Below the pieces are notes generated by a model. That model saw only the letters and a program-made list of their open reading frames with translations, did not search any database and was not told the origin of the DNA. Source: an uncultured Desulfovibrio sp. (lineage in GTDB: Bacteria; Desulfobacterota; Desulfovibrionia; Desulfovibrionales; Desulfovibrionaceae). Taken from it: 64,000 bases of DNA. Below, piece by piece: positions 14,960 through 24,125 of the stretch (the first letter of the stretch is position 1; each line of letters starts with the position of its first letter). The DNA lies in NCBI RefSeq assembly GCF_902477725.1, contig NZ_CABSIF010000003.1, forward strand, positions 222,851-286,850, written 5' to 3'. The position numbers were made by a program, and so were the translations under genes.

Positions 14960-16936
14960 ATGGCAGAGGCTGGTAAGAATTCCCGCCAATTCCGCGCTGA
15001 GGTGCGCAAAGTCCTGCATATCCTCACCAATTCGCTTTATACAAATCGCGAAATTTTTTTGAGGGAACTTGTTTCCAACGCCTCGGACGCGTTGGATAAA
15101 TTGCGCTATCGCATGAACAGGGGCGAAAGCCCTCGTCTTGCTGATATTCCCCTTGAAATCAGCATCAGCCTGGACAAGGACTCCAAGGTTTTGACCATTG
15201 CAGATACAGGCGTTGGCATGACCGCAGATGAACTGGCTGAAAACCTTGGCACTATTGCCAGATCCGGCTCAGAGCAGTTTTTGGCCGATGTTGCGGCTGA
15301 AAATGCAGCCAACGGCAGCGACGCGGCAAAGCCTGAAGGCGGGGAGGAGGGCGAGACCTCAGGTCCTGCGGATGCCGCCAATATTATCGGCCGGTTTGGC
15401 GTGGGCTTTTATTCCGTCTTTATGGTGGCCAGCAAGGTGGAAGTTACTTCGCGTCCGGCTTTTGGCGATGATGCCGAAGCCAGCGTGTGGGTCAGCGACG
15501 GGCTTGGCACCTTTACCGTTGAACCCGCAACCGGGGATGAACCAGCGCGCGGTACGGTTATCAAGGCATGGCTCAAGGACGATGCCGCCGAATTTGCAGA
15601 AAAGTTCCGCGTTGAGTCGGTTATCCGCAAGCATTCGGCCTTTGTTCCCTTCCCTGTCCTCGTGGACGGAGAGCGGGTCAACACCCAGCCTGCGCTGTGG
15701 CGCGAGCCAAAGTTTTCGGTCACCAAGGAACAGTACGATTCCTTTTACAAAGCCCTGACCTATGACGCCAAGGAGCCGCTGGACACCCTGCATCTTTCTG
15801 TGGATGCGCCTGTGCAGTTTAATGCCCTCCTGTTCACGCCCGATTCGGCGCAGGATTTTTTTGGTGCCGACCGCGAATTCTGGGGGCTTGATCTCTATGC
15901 CCGACGCGTGCTCATCCAGCACCGCAACAAAGAGCTGGTGCCTGAATATCTGGCCTTCCTCAAAGGCGTGGTCGATACGGAAGACCTGCCCCTGAACATC
16001 TCGCGCGAGACGCTTCAGGAAAACGTGGTGCTACGCAAGATCAATCAGGTGCTGGTCAAACAGACCTTGGGCCATCTTGAAAAGCTGGCCAAGGACGATG
16101 CGGAAAAATACAGCCGCTTCTGGAAGCTGCACGGCAAGGTTTTCAAGCTGGGTTACCACGACTACGCCAACCGCGAGCGTATCAGCGCCTTGCTGCGCTT
16201 CAATTCTTCGTCCCTCACTGATGCGGAGGCGCTCACCAGCCTTGATGAATACATGGCCCGCGCTCCCGAAGGGCAAAAGACCATCTGGTATGTGGCTGCG
16301 CCCAACCGAGAGGCCGCCCGGCTCAATCCGCACATGGAGCGTTTCCGCCGCAAGGGCATTGAAGTGCTGTGGCTGTACGAGCCTGTGGACGAATTTGTCA
16401 TGGACGGCCTTGCCAAGTACAAGGATTGGGAATTCAAGTCAGTGGAAACAGCGGCGGACGATGCCCTGAAAGACTTTGCCGACAAGGAGCAGCCGGAACA
16501 CGAAGCCGCAGCGCCGCTTTCTGACGATGATTCGGCAAGCTTTGACGCCCTGCTTGGCAAGATGAAGGAAATCCTGGGCGACAAAGTGACGGACGTGCGT
16601 GTTTCTCACCGTCTGGCAGACAGCCCCGCAGTGCTGGTTTCGCCCGATGGCGGCCTGTCGTCCTCCATGGAAAAGCTGCTCAAGGTCATGCAGAAGGATG
16701 ATTCCATCCCTGTGAAGGTGCTGGAGGTCAACCGCGATCATCCGCTGCTGCGCAGCATGTTGCGTATGTTCAAGGCAGACGCGGACGACAAAATATTGGC
16801 CGACATGACTGGCTGCCTGTTTGACGCCAGCCTGCTGCTGGACGGCTACCTCAAGGATCCTCAGGCATTGGCCGCCCGCACGGGCAAGCTGCTTGAAGAA
16901 GCAGCCGCCTGGTATACGGAAGTGCGTAAGATATAG
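14960..16936 (+). CDS. htpG: Hsp90-family chaperone HtpG
   Basis: A 658-residue protein with the three Hsp90 domains. The N-terminal GHKL ATPase carries [13 protein letters not shown] (the ATP/Mg asparagine), ADTGVGMT and [13 protein letters not shown]. The middle domain carries the catalytic-loop arginine region ([13 protein letters not shown]). The C-terminal dimerisation domain follows. It is a cytoplasmic ATP-dependent chaperone. ATG 14960 has AGGAGG seven bases upstream; the frame stays open 55 codons further but those residues are not Hsp90-like. An acidic/Ala-rich insertion near residues 105-140 ([20 protein letters not shown]) enlarges the lid region. It is monocistronic, ending in a terminator. 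Confidence 0.97.
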
Positions 16937-16983
16937 CGCTGAACGGGAGGCCGCAAAGGCATTCCTGGCAGTGAATAGAAAAA

Positions 16984-17016
16984 CGGCCCTTGTGAGTTTT
17001 CACAGGGGTCGTTTTT
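16984..17016 (+). terminator. Terminator of htpG
   Basis: A 12-base stem (16984-16995 with 17000-17011, two G-U pairs) has a 4-base loop and is followed by five T. It lies 48 bases after the htpG stop, between convergent htpG and motB. Confidence 0.8.
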
Positions 17017-17043
17017 GTTGCAATTTGCTGGCAGAAAGGCGGG

Positions 17044-17754
17044 CTAGTACACCACGCTGTACGACATGACCTCTGGCCGATGGAAGAAAAATTCCACACG
17101 CCGGTTCATGGCGCGGCTCTGTTCGTCAATGCCCGGCTTGAGGGGGCGCGTATCGCCGTAGCTCACAGCGCGCATACGCGTGGGTTTGATGCCCTTTTCG
17201 GCAAGAAAATGCACCATGGCCGATGCGCGCGCGCCGGAAAGCTCCCACGCGGAGGCAAATGGCGGTCTGGCCTCGGTGGAGTCCGCGTGTCCGCGCACCA
17301 CAAGGTACAGGTTGTATTCGTTCATGAGCTTCAGCACCGCTTCCAGCACCTTGGTGCCTTCGGGCAGCAGGTCAACGCTGCCGGGGCGGAACATAACGTC
17401 CGAATTGACGCGCAACTGCACACCCACATCATCCGCGCTGATGCCCGAGGAATTTTGCGGCACGGCATCTGCCATGAGCATCTGCTTGATTTTTTGCGCG
17501 ATGGCGTAGTGCGACTTTTCAACCTCGTTGATTTTGAGGTCGCGCGCATCGATTTTATCCGTGTTCTGGATGAACGGATTGTTTGATATGGGGGATGTGG
17601 AGCTGGAGTCGAAATTGCGCTCGCCGCTGAAGTACGCGGCTAGACCCGCCTTGGTGTCGGGCGGCACCATGCTGAGGATCCACAACAGAAGGAAGAAGGC
17701 CATCATGGCCGTAACAAAGTCGGCATACGCCACTTTCCATGCGCCGCCGCCCAT
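17044..17754 (-). CDS. motB: Flagellar stator protein MotB
   Basis: A 236-residue protein with one N-terminal membrane span. The invariant proton-channel aspartate is D12 within VAYADFVTAMMAFFLLLWIL. The C-terminal OmpA-like peptidoglycan-binding domain spans about 95-230; VVRGHADSTEARPPFASAWE and RRVEFFF are its signatures. It pairs with MotA to form the proton-driven stator of the flagellar motor. The cytoplasmic tail before the span is very short (MGGGAWKVAY). It lies 169 bases downstream of motA on the same strand and is likely co-transcribed. Confidence 0.93.
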   Translation of the reverse strand: MGGGAWKVAYADFVTAMMAFFLLLWILSMVPPDTKAGLAAYFSGERNFDSSSTSPISNNPFIQNTDKIDARDLKINEVEKSHYAIAQKIKQMLMADAVPQNSSGISADDVGVQLRVNSDVMFRPGSVDLLPEGTKVLEAVLKLMNEYNLYLVVRGHADSTEARPPFASAWELSGARASAMVHFLAEKGIKPTRMRAVSYGDTRPLKPGIDEQSRAMNRRVEFFFHRPEVMSYSVVY

Positions 17755-17923
17755 AGGCTTTCTCCTTCGTAGTAATCTGCGCCGGGCCTTACGCTTTTGC
17801 TGACGGCATAAAAATCAGCCGTCCGCGCCCTTGATGTACAAACCATAGCAGGTTTTTACAGAAGGGCAAAATATCTGCGCCCGCACTCCCCGATTAGGGG
17901 GCAGCCAGCCCGTTTTCCCCGGC

Positions 17924-18772
17924 TTAGCCGCTCTTGAGCCGTTCTTCCATTTCGGCAAAAGAAGGCCGGAAGGGGTAGGGTATGGCCCTGCGCCCGTATT
18001 CCACGGCGATCAGCGGAGTTGATCCGCGAATGGCGGCAGCCACGGCTTCCTTGATGGCATTAAAATAAAAATGTTCTTCGGCCACGTAGTTTTCAAGTTT
18101 TGCGCCCATGGGGCCAAAAAGGCCATAGCAGGCAAGAATACCAAAAAACGTGCCGACAAGTGCTGCCGCGATGTAGTGGCCAAGAACTTCCGGCGGTTCA
18201 TTGATCTTACCCATGGCCAAAACAACGCCCAGAACGCAGGCCACAATACCCATGCCCGGCAGTGATTCGGCCATGTGCGACACGGCGTGGGCGGGCAAAA
18301 TACCTTCTTCGCGCATGGTTTCGATATCCACGTCCATGAGGCTATCAATATCTGCGGGGTCGCCAGTGGTCAGGTACACGCGTAGCGTGTCGCCCACAAA
18401 GTTCACCAGTACGGTATCTTTGGAAATATTGGGATATTTGCTGAAAATCGGGCTGGATTCGGGTTTTTCAACGTCGCTTTCAATACTGATCACGCCCTCG
18501 CGGTGCATTTTGGAAAAGAGTGCATACAGCAGGGCAAGAGTCTCAAGGTAGTGGTTTTTGCTGGAACCAGGGTCGGCAAACAGATGTTTGAGGCTTTTGA
18601 CAACCAGGCCAAAGGTGTACTTGGTCTGCGAACCAAAAAAAGCCCCAAGGCCGCAACCCAAAATAATGATGAACTCGGCGGGCTGAAAAAGAACGCCCCA
18701 GTCGCCGTGGGCCATGGTGTAGCCCGTGCCGACTGAAGCCGCAACAATGACCAGTCCTATAAGTAAGTACAT
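17924..18772 (-). CDS. motA: Flagellar stator protein MotA
   Basis: A 282-residue MotA/TolQ/ExbB-family protein with four membrane segments. The first two are N-terminal (MYLLIGLVIVAASVGTGYTM and EFIIILGCGLGAFFG). A cytoplasmic loop of about 100 residues follows. The last two spans include ESLPGMGIVACVLGVVLAMG, which holds the conserved proline near the channel, and YIAAALVGTFFGILACYGLF. It forms the stator ring around MotB and couples proton flow to flagellar rotation. The upstream region 18773-19049 has no sigma28 or sigma54 promoter that I could recognise. Confidence 0.93.
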   Translation of the reverse strand: MYLLIGLVIVAASVGTGYTMAHGDWGVLFQPAEFIIILGCGLGAFFGSQTKYTFGLVVKSLKHLFADPGSSKNHYLETLALLYALFSKMHREGVISIESDVEKPESSPIFSKYPNISKDTVLVNFVGDTLRVYLTTGDPADIDSLMDVDIETMREEGILPAHAVSHMAESLPGMGIVACVLGVVLAMGKINEPPEVLGHYIAAALVGTFFGILACYGLFGPMGAKLENYVAEEHFYFNAIKEAVAAAIRGSTPLIAVEYGRRAIPYPFRPSFAEMEERLKSG

Positions 18773-19049
18773 ACTGCCGCCTGTTCGCTCTATGCCTTAC
18801 CGGGCAAGGAAACCCCGTAAAGCTCGTGTATTGCCTGGCTGGCGGAATTTTGACCACTCCGCTCACCAATCGCGCCTTTACAGCGCGTTCAGGCCTTCTT
18901 TAATGCTTAACGCCCGTGATGCTAATAGCTTTAGCCCATGACGCCGAAAAGGCAAGCCCCGGACAAAATACCCTTACCCGTGAACCGGAGCTGTTTGCCT
19001 TGCCGTTTGGCCCTGGCAAGTATTTTTGTCAGGGCCGCAGCCATGTCTG

Positions 19050-21092
19050 TTAACGGCCCAGGATACCGCGAACCAGCCCTTCCGCGCCCTTTGCCGCGCC
19101 CTTGGTGGTGCTTCCAGCTTCCTTACCCGTTTTCAGCAATGTGCCCGGCAGATTTTTTGCCATATCAAGGGCAAAACGCGGGTCAACACCATACGAAATG
19201 TCACTCAAAGGCCCCTTGGCCGTCACAGGAATTGTCAGCCCCATGGTTTTGATGTCCAGAGCCGCGTCCATGTACTGTTTGGGCAGGCTGATGCGCGCCT
19301 TGCCCGCAGCGTTGAGAGTGGCGGAGGTGACAGTGATGGGACTTGCGTTGATTTCGCCATCGCGGGCGGTAAAGGGCGCACGGGCCAGATCAAAGCGGTC
19401 GGGCAGCGCCCCCCCCTTGCCGGTGAGCGAGGGGATGTTCTTGGAAAGCTCCGCCATGGCCGGAACATGCAGGCGGCGTATTTCAAGCAGCCCGCGCCCA
19501 CCAAGACTTTGGCGAATATCATTGGCGTCCGCGCACCTCATAGTCACATCCGCATCCAGCGAGGCCTGCCCGTCGGCCAGCCGTCCCTTTCCAAGGGCAA
19601 CCAGCAGCGGGCCAAGCTCCACATCGGCGGCCTGCGCCTTGAGAGTGCAAGTTTCAGTTGCCATATCCATGTTGCCGGTGGACTTGATAAGCCCGCCGCT
19701 GCCAAGGCTGGCGGTTAAGGAGGTCAGGGCATAGCGTCCTTTTTCTCCCTTGATGGCCAGCGCAATGTCTTTTACCTGCAATCCGCTCTTGGTAATGCCA
19801 GCCACTTTGGCGCGGATGTCCAGCCCCGGCATGCGCCGTGCCGCTTCCGCATCCGGCTTGGCGCGCTTGCCGCTGGCTGCTGCGCCGTCGTGCCCAGCAG
19901 GCTTGGTTTCCGCCGCATTTTTGCCGGATTCTGCCTGGGGCATGTAGGGGTCAAGATTGAGCATGCCGGTCTGCACGTCAGCAGTCACAAGCATGGGGGC
20001 GCTTTCGGGCAGGTCAAGGCGCAAACCGCCGCGCAGGGAAAGATCGTCAAGTTGGAGAAGCATCTGGCTGAGGTTCAGGGCATTGGCGGCATAGCGCACC
20101 ATTGTTCTGAAGCGAAGATCGTCCTTGGCAGAGGGAGTCGCCAGTTTGTGGCCTGCCAGCGCGGCAAGTTTGTGGGGCGAACCTTCCATCTCAAGCGCGC
20201 CGTTGAACGCCAGAGGAGCCAATCCGCCTTCGCCGGATGCGCTCACCCGGGCCTGGGGCGTATTGAGCAAGGCCTTGCTCAACTGGAGGTGCAGATCGCT
20301 CAGCCGCAACGAGCCTTCACAGGTGAACTGCAAGGGCCCGGCTTCCTTGGGCAGCGCTCCGGTGAGCGGTGTGACAGTCAGCGCAGTCTGCCGGAAAAGC
20401 AGCTGAGGCGGCGCGTAGCGCAGGCGGGAAGAAAATGCCAGCGTACCCGAGATGTTGTTTGCGCCAGATTTGGCGGCGGGGGCAGCAGGCTCGGCGGCGC
20501 TGTCGCCAAAAATAAAGGCAAAGTCGCACTGCACCACTGCTTCTTGCCCGGTGCGCAGATTTTCTACAGAAAAGTTTACATCATCAATGCGCAGTGTTTT
20601 ACCATTTGCGCTTGTGTAGGTCGCAACACCTTGACGCAGTACAAGGCGTTTCAGCTCAATGGGAAGGGCTGGCGGGGTCGCAGCGGCGGGCTTGGTTTCA
20701 ACGGCGGTTTTTTCCGCGTCCGGCTTGGCAGCGGCAACGGCCTTGCCTTCGCGGACTTCAATCACGGGGCTGTTCAGCCGTACTTCACGCACGACAACAT
20801 TGCCCGTAAGCAGGGGGCTCAGCTCCAGTTGGGCCATGCCGCTTTTGACGGAGATGACCACGCCCTGCCCATCGCTGGCGCTGCCCCAGTGCGCCTGTCC
20901 AAAATTGACACCGGGGGGGAAAAAGGAAATTCCGGGCGGGCTGTCAAACGTTAAAGGCTGCCCAGTGGCTTTGGCCGTGGCATCGGCTATCTGCCGCACC
21001 ACAAATCCAGCGTCTACCCTGCTGAGCAGAACAGCCGCCGCCACTGCCAGAACCGTGGCGCCACCCAGAATCCATAAAAATACACGCTTCAT
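19050..21092 (-). CDS. AsmA-family protein
   Basis: A 680-residue protein beginning with an uncleaved signal/anchor (MKRVFLWILGGATVLAVAAA). The rest is a long beta-rich periplasmic region typical of AsmA: LLSRVDAGFVVRQIADATAKATG, then FDSPPGISFFPPGVNFGQAH at the start, and the C-terminal AsmA_2 region with GRGLLEIRRLHVPAMAELSK. AsmA-like proteins are thought to bridge inner and outer membranes for phospholipid transport. ATG 21092 was chosen because CGGAG precedes it and it starts the signal sequence; nine upstream codons are in frame. An Ala/Lys-rich linker near 405-435 is probably disordered. The gene is monocistronic. Confidence 0.8.
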   Translation of the reverse strand: MKRVFLWILGGATVLAVAAAVLLSRVDAGFVVRQIADATAKATGQPLTFDSPPGISFFPPGVNFGQAHWGSASDGQGVVISVKSGMAQLELSPLLTGNVVVREVRLNSPVIEVREGKAVAAAKPDAEKTAVETKPAAATPPALPIELKRLVLRQGVATYTSANGKTLRIDDVNFSVENLRTGQEAVVQCDFAFIFGDSAAEPAAPAAKSGANNISGTLAFSSRLRYAPPQLLFRQTALTVTPLTGALPKEAGPLQFTCEGSLRLSDLHLQLSKALLNTPQARVSASGEGGLAPLAFNGALEMEGSPHKLAALAGHKLATPSAKDDLRFRTMVRYAANALNLSQMLLQLDDLSLRGGLRLDLPESAPMLVTADVQTGMLNLDPYMPQAESGKNAAETKPAGHDGAAASGKRAKPDAEAARRMPGLDIRAKVAGITKSGLQVKDIALAIKGEKGRYALTSLTASLGSGGLIKSTGNMDMATETCTLKAQAADVELGPLLVALGKGRLADGQASLDADVTMRCADANDIRQSLGGRGLLEIRRLHVPAMAELSKNIPSLTGKGGALPDRFDLARAPFTARDGEINASPITVTSATLNAAGKARISLPKQYMDAALDIKTMGLTIPVTAKGPLSDISYGVDPRFALDMAKNLPGTLLKTGKEAGSTTKGAAKGAEGLVRGILGR

Positions 21093-21375
21093 TGAAACTC
21101 CGCAGGTATTTGCGGCCATGGCGGCCGCGTAAACCGCCGTGCCCCTTCAGGGCTGCGGCGGGTATTTGTATGACCACCATTTCTTTTATACGAAAAGCTG
21201 GCAAGCAGTGCAAGGCGAAGAACGCGCAGCGCAACAGGTCAGCTTTGCACTTTAGCGGACAGCCCGGGCGCATCGGTTGCGGTAGCTTCCCTCAATCCAT
21301 ATATTGCCGGAAAGATATTATAAAAGACACAGCACTGAACGGGCATTGCCGCAGGTGCAGGGAGGATTACCGCAC

Positions 21376-23010
21376 ATGGCGGCCAGACCGGTTCACATGG
21401 CGCAATCGGGGCCGGGGCGCTCTTTGCCCCCGGCTCTCATGATTCAGGGAACATGCTCAAACGCGGGCAAAAGCCTGATTACGGCGGCTGTATGCCGTCT
21501 GTTGGCGCGCAGGGGGCTGCGGGTTGCGCCCTTCAAGGCGCAGAACATGGCGCTCAATTCCTTTGTAACCAGCGACGGCAAGGAAATGGGCCGTGCTCAG
21601 GTCTTGCAGGCTGCCGCCTGCGGCCTCGCGCCAGACGTGCGCATGAACCCGGTGCTGCTTAAGCCCACGTCCAACGTTGGCTCTCAGGTTATTGTACTGG
21701 GCGAAGCCGTGGGGCACATGCGCGTGGGCGAGTATCTCGCCTATAAGCCGGAAGCCTGGAAGGCTGTGCGCCGTGCCTACCGCAGCCTGGCCGCAGATAT
21801 GGACGTGATGGTGCTTGAAGGGGCGGGCAGCCCGGCTGAGATCAACCTCAAGGCGCATGATATTGTAAACATGCGCATGGCCCGTTATGCCGGGGCGCAT
21901 GTGGCCCTGGTGGCGGATATTGACCGTGGCGGGGCCTTTGCGGCTCTGGCGGGCACCATGGCCCTGCTCACCCGCGCCGAAAGGGTGCGGATAGGGGGCT
22001 TTATTCTCAATAAGTTTCGGGGTGATGCCAGCCTGCTGGATCCCGCCCTGGCCATGCTCCAGAAACGCACGGGCAAGCCCTTTTGGGGGGTGGTGCCCAT
22101 GCTGGAAAACCTGCGCCTGCCCGAAGAGGACTCCGTAAGCTTCAAGGAAGGCCTGACCCCTGGCCTGCACATGGGGCAAACCTCTGGTGGCCCCGGCTTG
22201 CTGGATATCGTGGTGCCTGATCTGCCGCATTTGAGTAATGCCACGGATCTTGACGCCCTGCGGGACGAACCGGGGGTGCAGTTGCGTATTGTACGCCATG
22301 CCGATCAGTGGGGCGCGCCGCATGTGGTCATTCTGCCGGGCAGCCGCAATACCGTGGGTGATCTGCATTTTTTGCGGCGCACCGGGCTGGCCGGGCTGGT
22401 TCAGGAATTTGCCCGTCAGTGCATGGCGCGCGGCACTGGCGCACTGGTGGGCATTTGCGGGGGATTGCAGATGCTTGGAGTTGAAATAGCCGACCCTCTG
22501 CTGATTGAAGAAGGCGGATGCGAGCCGGGGCTTGGCCTGCTGCCCCTCCGCACAAGGCTGCTGGCAGCCAAGCGCCTGTGCCGCGCCGCTGGATGGGCGG
22601 ATGCCTGTGTGACCGGGGCAGAACGTCAGGCCGTGGCAGGCTATGAAATCCATCACGGCGAGACCTCCTCCTTGCACGGAGATTTGTCGGATATAGCTGG
22701 CGAACCAGCTGCGGGCGCTGTCGCGTCTGCCGTCATGCGGGTTGTGATGACCGACTCCGGGGGGAGCGCCCTGGGCTGGGGGCGGTGCGATGCCCAGGGG
22801 AGCGCCCGCGTGTGGGGCAGTTATCTGCACGGCCTTTTTGACGAGGACGCCTTTCGCCATGCATTTTTGCGCCGCCTGCGGCATGAGGCGGGTTTGCCGT
22901 CAGCGCCGGAAACAGCCTACAGCCTCGGCCCCGAGCTGGACAGGCTGGCCGATGCTGTGGAAGCAGCGTTGGACATGCCAGCCATACTCAACGTGCTGCA
23001 ACTGGCTTGA
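21376..23010 (+). CDS. cobQ: Cobyric acid synthase
   Basis: A 544-residue amidotransferase that amidates adenosylcobyrinic acid a,c-diamide at four side chains during cobalamin synthesis. The N-terminal part is a MinD-like ATPase (GTCSNAGKSLITAAVCRLL, then PFKAQNMALNSFVT). The C-terminal class I glutaminase has the nucleophile cysteine in GALVGICGGLQMLG and the histidine in SYLHGLFDED. ATG 21376 follows GGGAGG at ten bases; later in-frame ATGs at 21397 and 21439 are possible, the last lying right before the ATPase fold. It stands alone; no other cob/cbi gene is nearby and I saw no cobalamin riboswitch upstream. Confidence 0.92.
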   Translation: MAARPVHMAQSGPGRSLPPALMIQGTCSNAGKSLITAAVCRLLARRGLRVAPFKAQNMALNSFVTSDGKEMGRAQVLQAAACGLAPDVRMNPVLLKPTSNVGSQVIVLGEAVGHMRVGEYLAYKPEAWKAVRRAYRSLAADMDVMVLEGAGSPAEINLKAHDIVNMRMARYAGAHVALVADIDRGGAFAALAGTMALLTRAERVRIGGFILNKFRGDASLLDPALAMLQKRTGKPFWGVVPMLENLRLPEEDSVSFKEGLTPGLHMGQTSGGPGLLDIVVPDLPHLSNATDLDALRDEPGVQLRIVRHADQWGAPHVVILPGSRNTVGDLHFLRRTGLAGLVQEFARQCMARGTGALVGICGGLQMLGVEIADPLLIEEGGCEPGLGLLPLRTRLLAAKRLCRAAGWADACVTGAERQAVAGYEIHHGETSSLHGDLSDIAGEPAAGAVASAVMRVVMTDSGGSALGWGRCDAQGSARVWGSYLHGLFDEDAFRHAFLRRLRHEAGLPSAPETAYSLGPELDRLADAVEAALDMPAILNVLQLA

Positions 23011-23019
23011 GCAGAAAAA

Positions 23020-23955
23020 TCATGCTGTCGGTTTTTGGGCCAGGGCGTTGCGGCTTATTCCTCGCCATTGGCTCAGCAGCACGCCAAGCACGATAAGCAA
23101 GGCCCCGCCATATTGCGCGGGCGGGAGTTTCTCGCCCAGCAGGGCGACGCCGAAGAGCAGGGCAAAAACAGGTATGAGATTGGTGTAGGCGGCGGCGCGC
23201 CCAGCAGAAAGGCGCTTAACGCCAAAATTGTACAGGCCGTATCCTGCAAAGGTCACAATGCCGCCCAGATAGAACACGCAGGCCCAGGGAACCCAGGTGG
23301 GAAAATCTCTGCCAAGGCTGATAAGCGTGTCTGATTCCGGCACCACAAGAGCCAGCAGACAAAAAAAGATCATGCCTACAAAGGCCTGAACCGCGGTGAT
23401 GCACAGGGCGCTGTATACGGTTGAAAGGTGGCGGGCCAGCACGGTATATCCGGCGGCACAGCACATGGCGATACCCTCAAGGATGTTGCCCAGCAGGGGA
23501 TTGGCGGCTTTTTCGTCCGGAACCGCGGCAAGGGTGAGCCACGTGACGCCGCAAACTGCCAGCAAAAAACCCAACCACATGCGCAGGCCCGCGTGTTCGC
23601 GCAGGGCTACAAAGGCTACTGCCGCCACCAGCAGGGGCAGCAGGGATGTTATCATGCCAGCCTGCGAGGCCGTGGTCAGGCGCAGCGCGTTGGTTTCAAA
23701 CAGAAAAAAGAGGCAGGGTTCGCACAGGGCCATGAGCGCCAGCGTCCCCAGATTGCCGTGTTCCTTGAGTTCGCGCCAGAGGCGCGGCCACAGGGGCAAA
23801 AAAACAATGCAGGCCACAAGCATGCGCCCGGCCATGGTTTGCAGGGGGGTCAAGGCGGTCAGGGCGATGCGCAGCACTACAAAGGTGGAGCCCCAAAAGG
23901 CCATGGCTGTCAGCAAGGCCGCGTGGGGCAATAAATTCCGGGCGGTGGGGGACAT
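23020..23955 (-). CDS. EamA/DMT-family transporter
   Basis: A 311-residue protein of ten membrane segments made of two repeated EamA halves (LLTAMAFWGSTFVVLRIALT starts the first; LLGNILEGIAMCCAAGYTVL starts the second). The drug/metabolite transporter superfamily exports or imports small metabolites such as amino acids or nucleobases; the substrate cannot be predicted. The start at 23955 is the first ATG of the fold. The frame continues to a TTG at 24030, but those residues are not transporter-like. It converges with cobQ (9 bases between stops) and diverges from the hybrid kinase. Confidence 0.85.
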   Translation of the reverse strand: MSPTARNLLPHAALLTAMAFWGSTFVVLRIALTALTPLQTMAGRMLVACIVFLPLWPRLWRELKEHGNLGTLALMALCEPCLFFLFETNALRLTTASQAGMITSLLPLLVAAVAFVALREHAGLRMWLGFLLAVCGVTWLTLAAVPDEKAANPLLGNILEGIAMCCAAGYTVLARHLSTVYSALCITAVQAFVGMIFFCLLALVVPESDTLISLGRDFPTWVPWACVFYLGGIVTFAGYGLYNFGVKRLSAGRAAAYTNLIPVFALLFGVALLGEKLPPAQYGGALLIVLGVLLSQWRGISRNALAQKPTA

Positions 23956-24125
23956 AAGGGTTTTCAGTTTCTCCAGAATGGTCGCGGATGATTTTTGCGG
24001 CAGCCTATGGTAAGAATGCCAATACTTCAAGGTATGAGGCCATCCGCCAGTCGCGCGGGGGTGCCTGCCTGTCCGGGTTCAAGCTTGACGAAAGGCACTG
24101 TCCGTTGCCTGCGGGAGCAAGAAGC

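Noticed and set aside
21093..21375. Possible cobalamin riboswitch before cobQ
   Set aside because: I looked for the conserved B12-box pattern and did not see it, and the 283-base gap lacks the expected length of structured elements.
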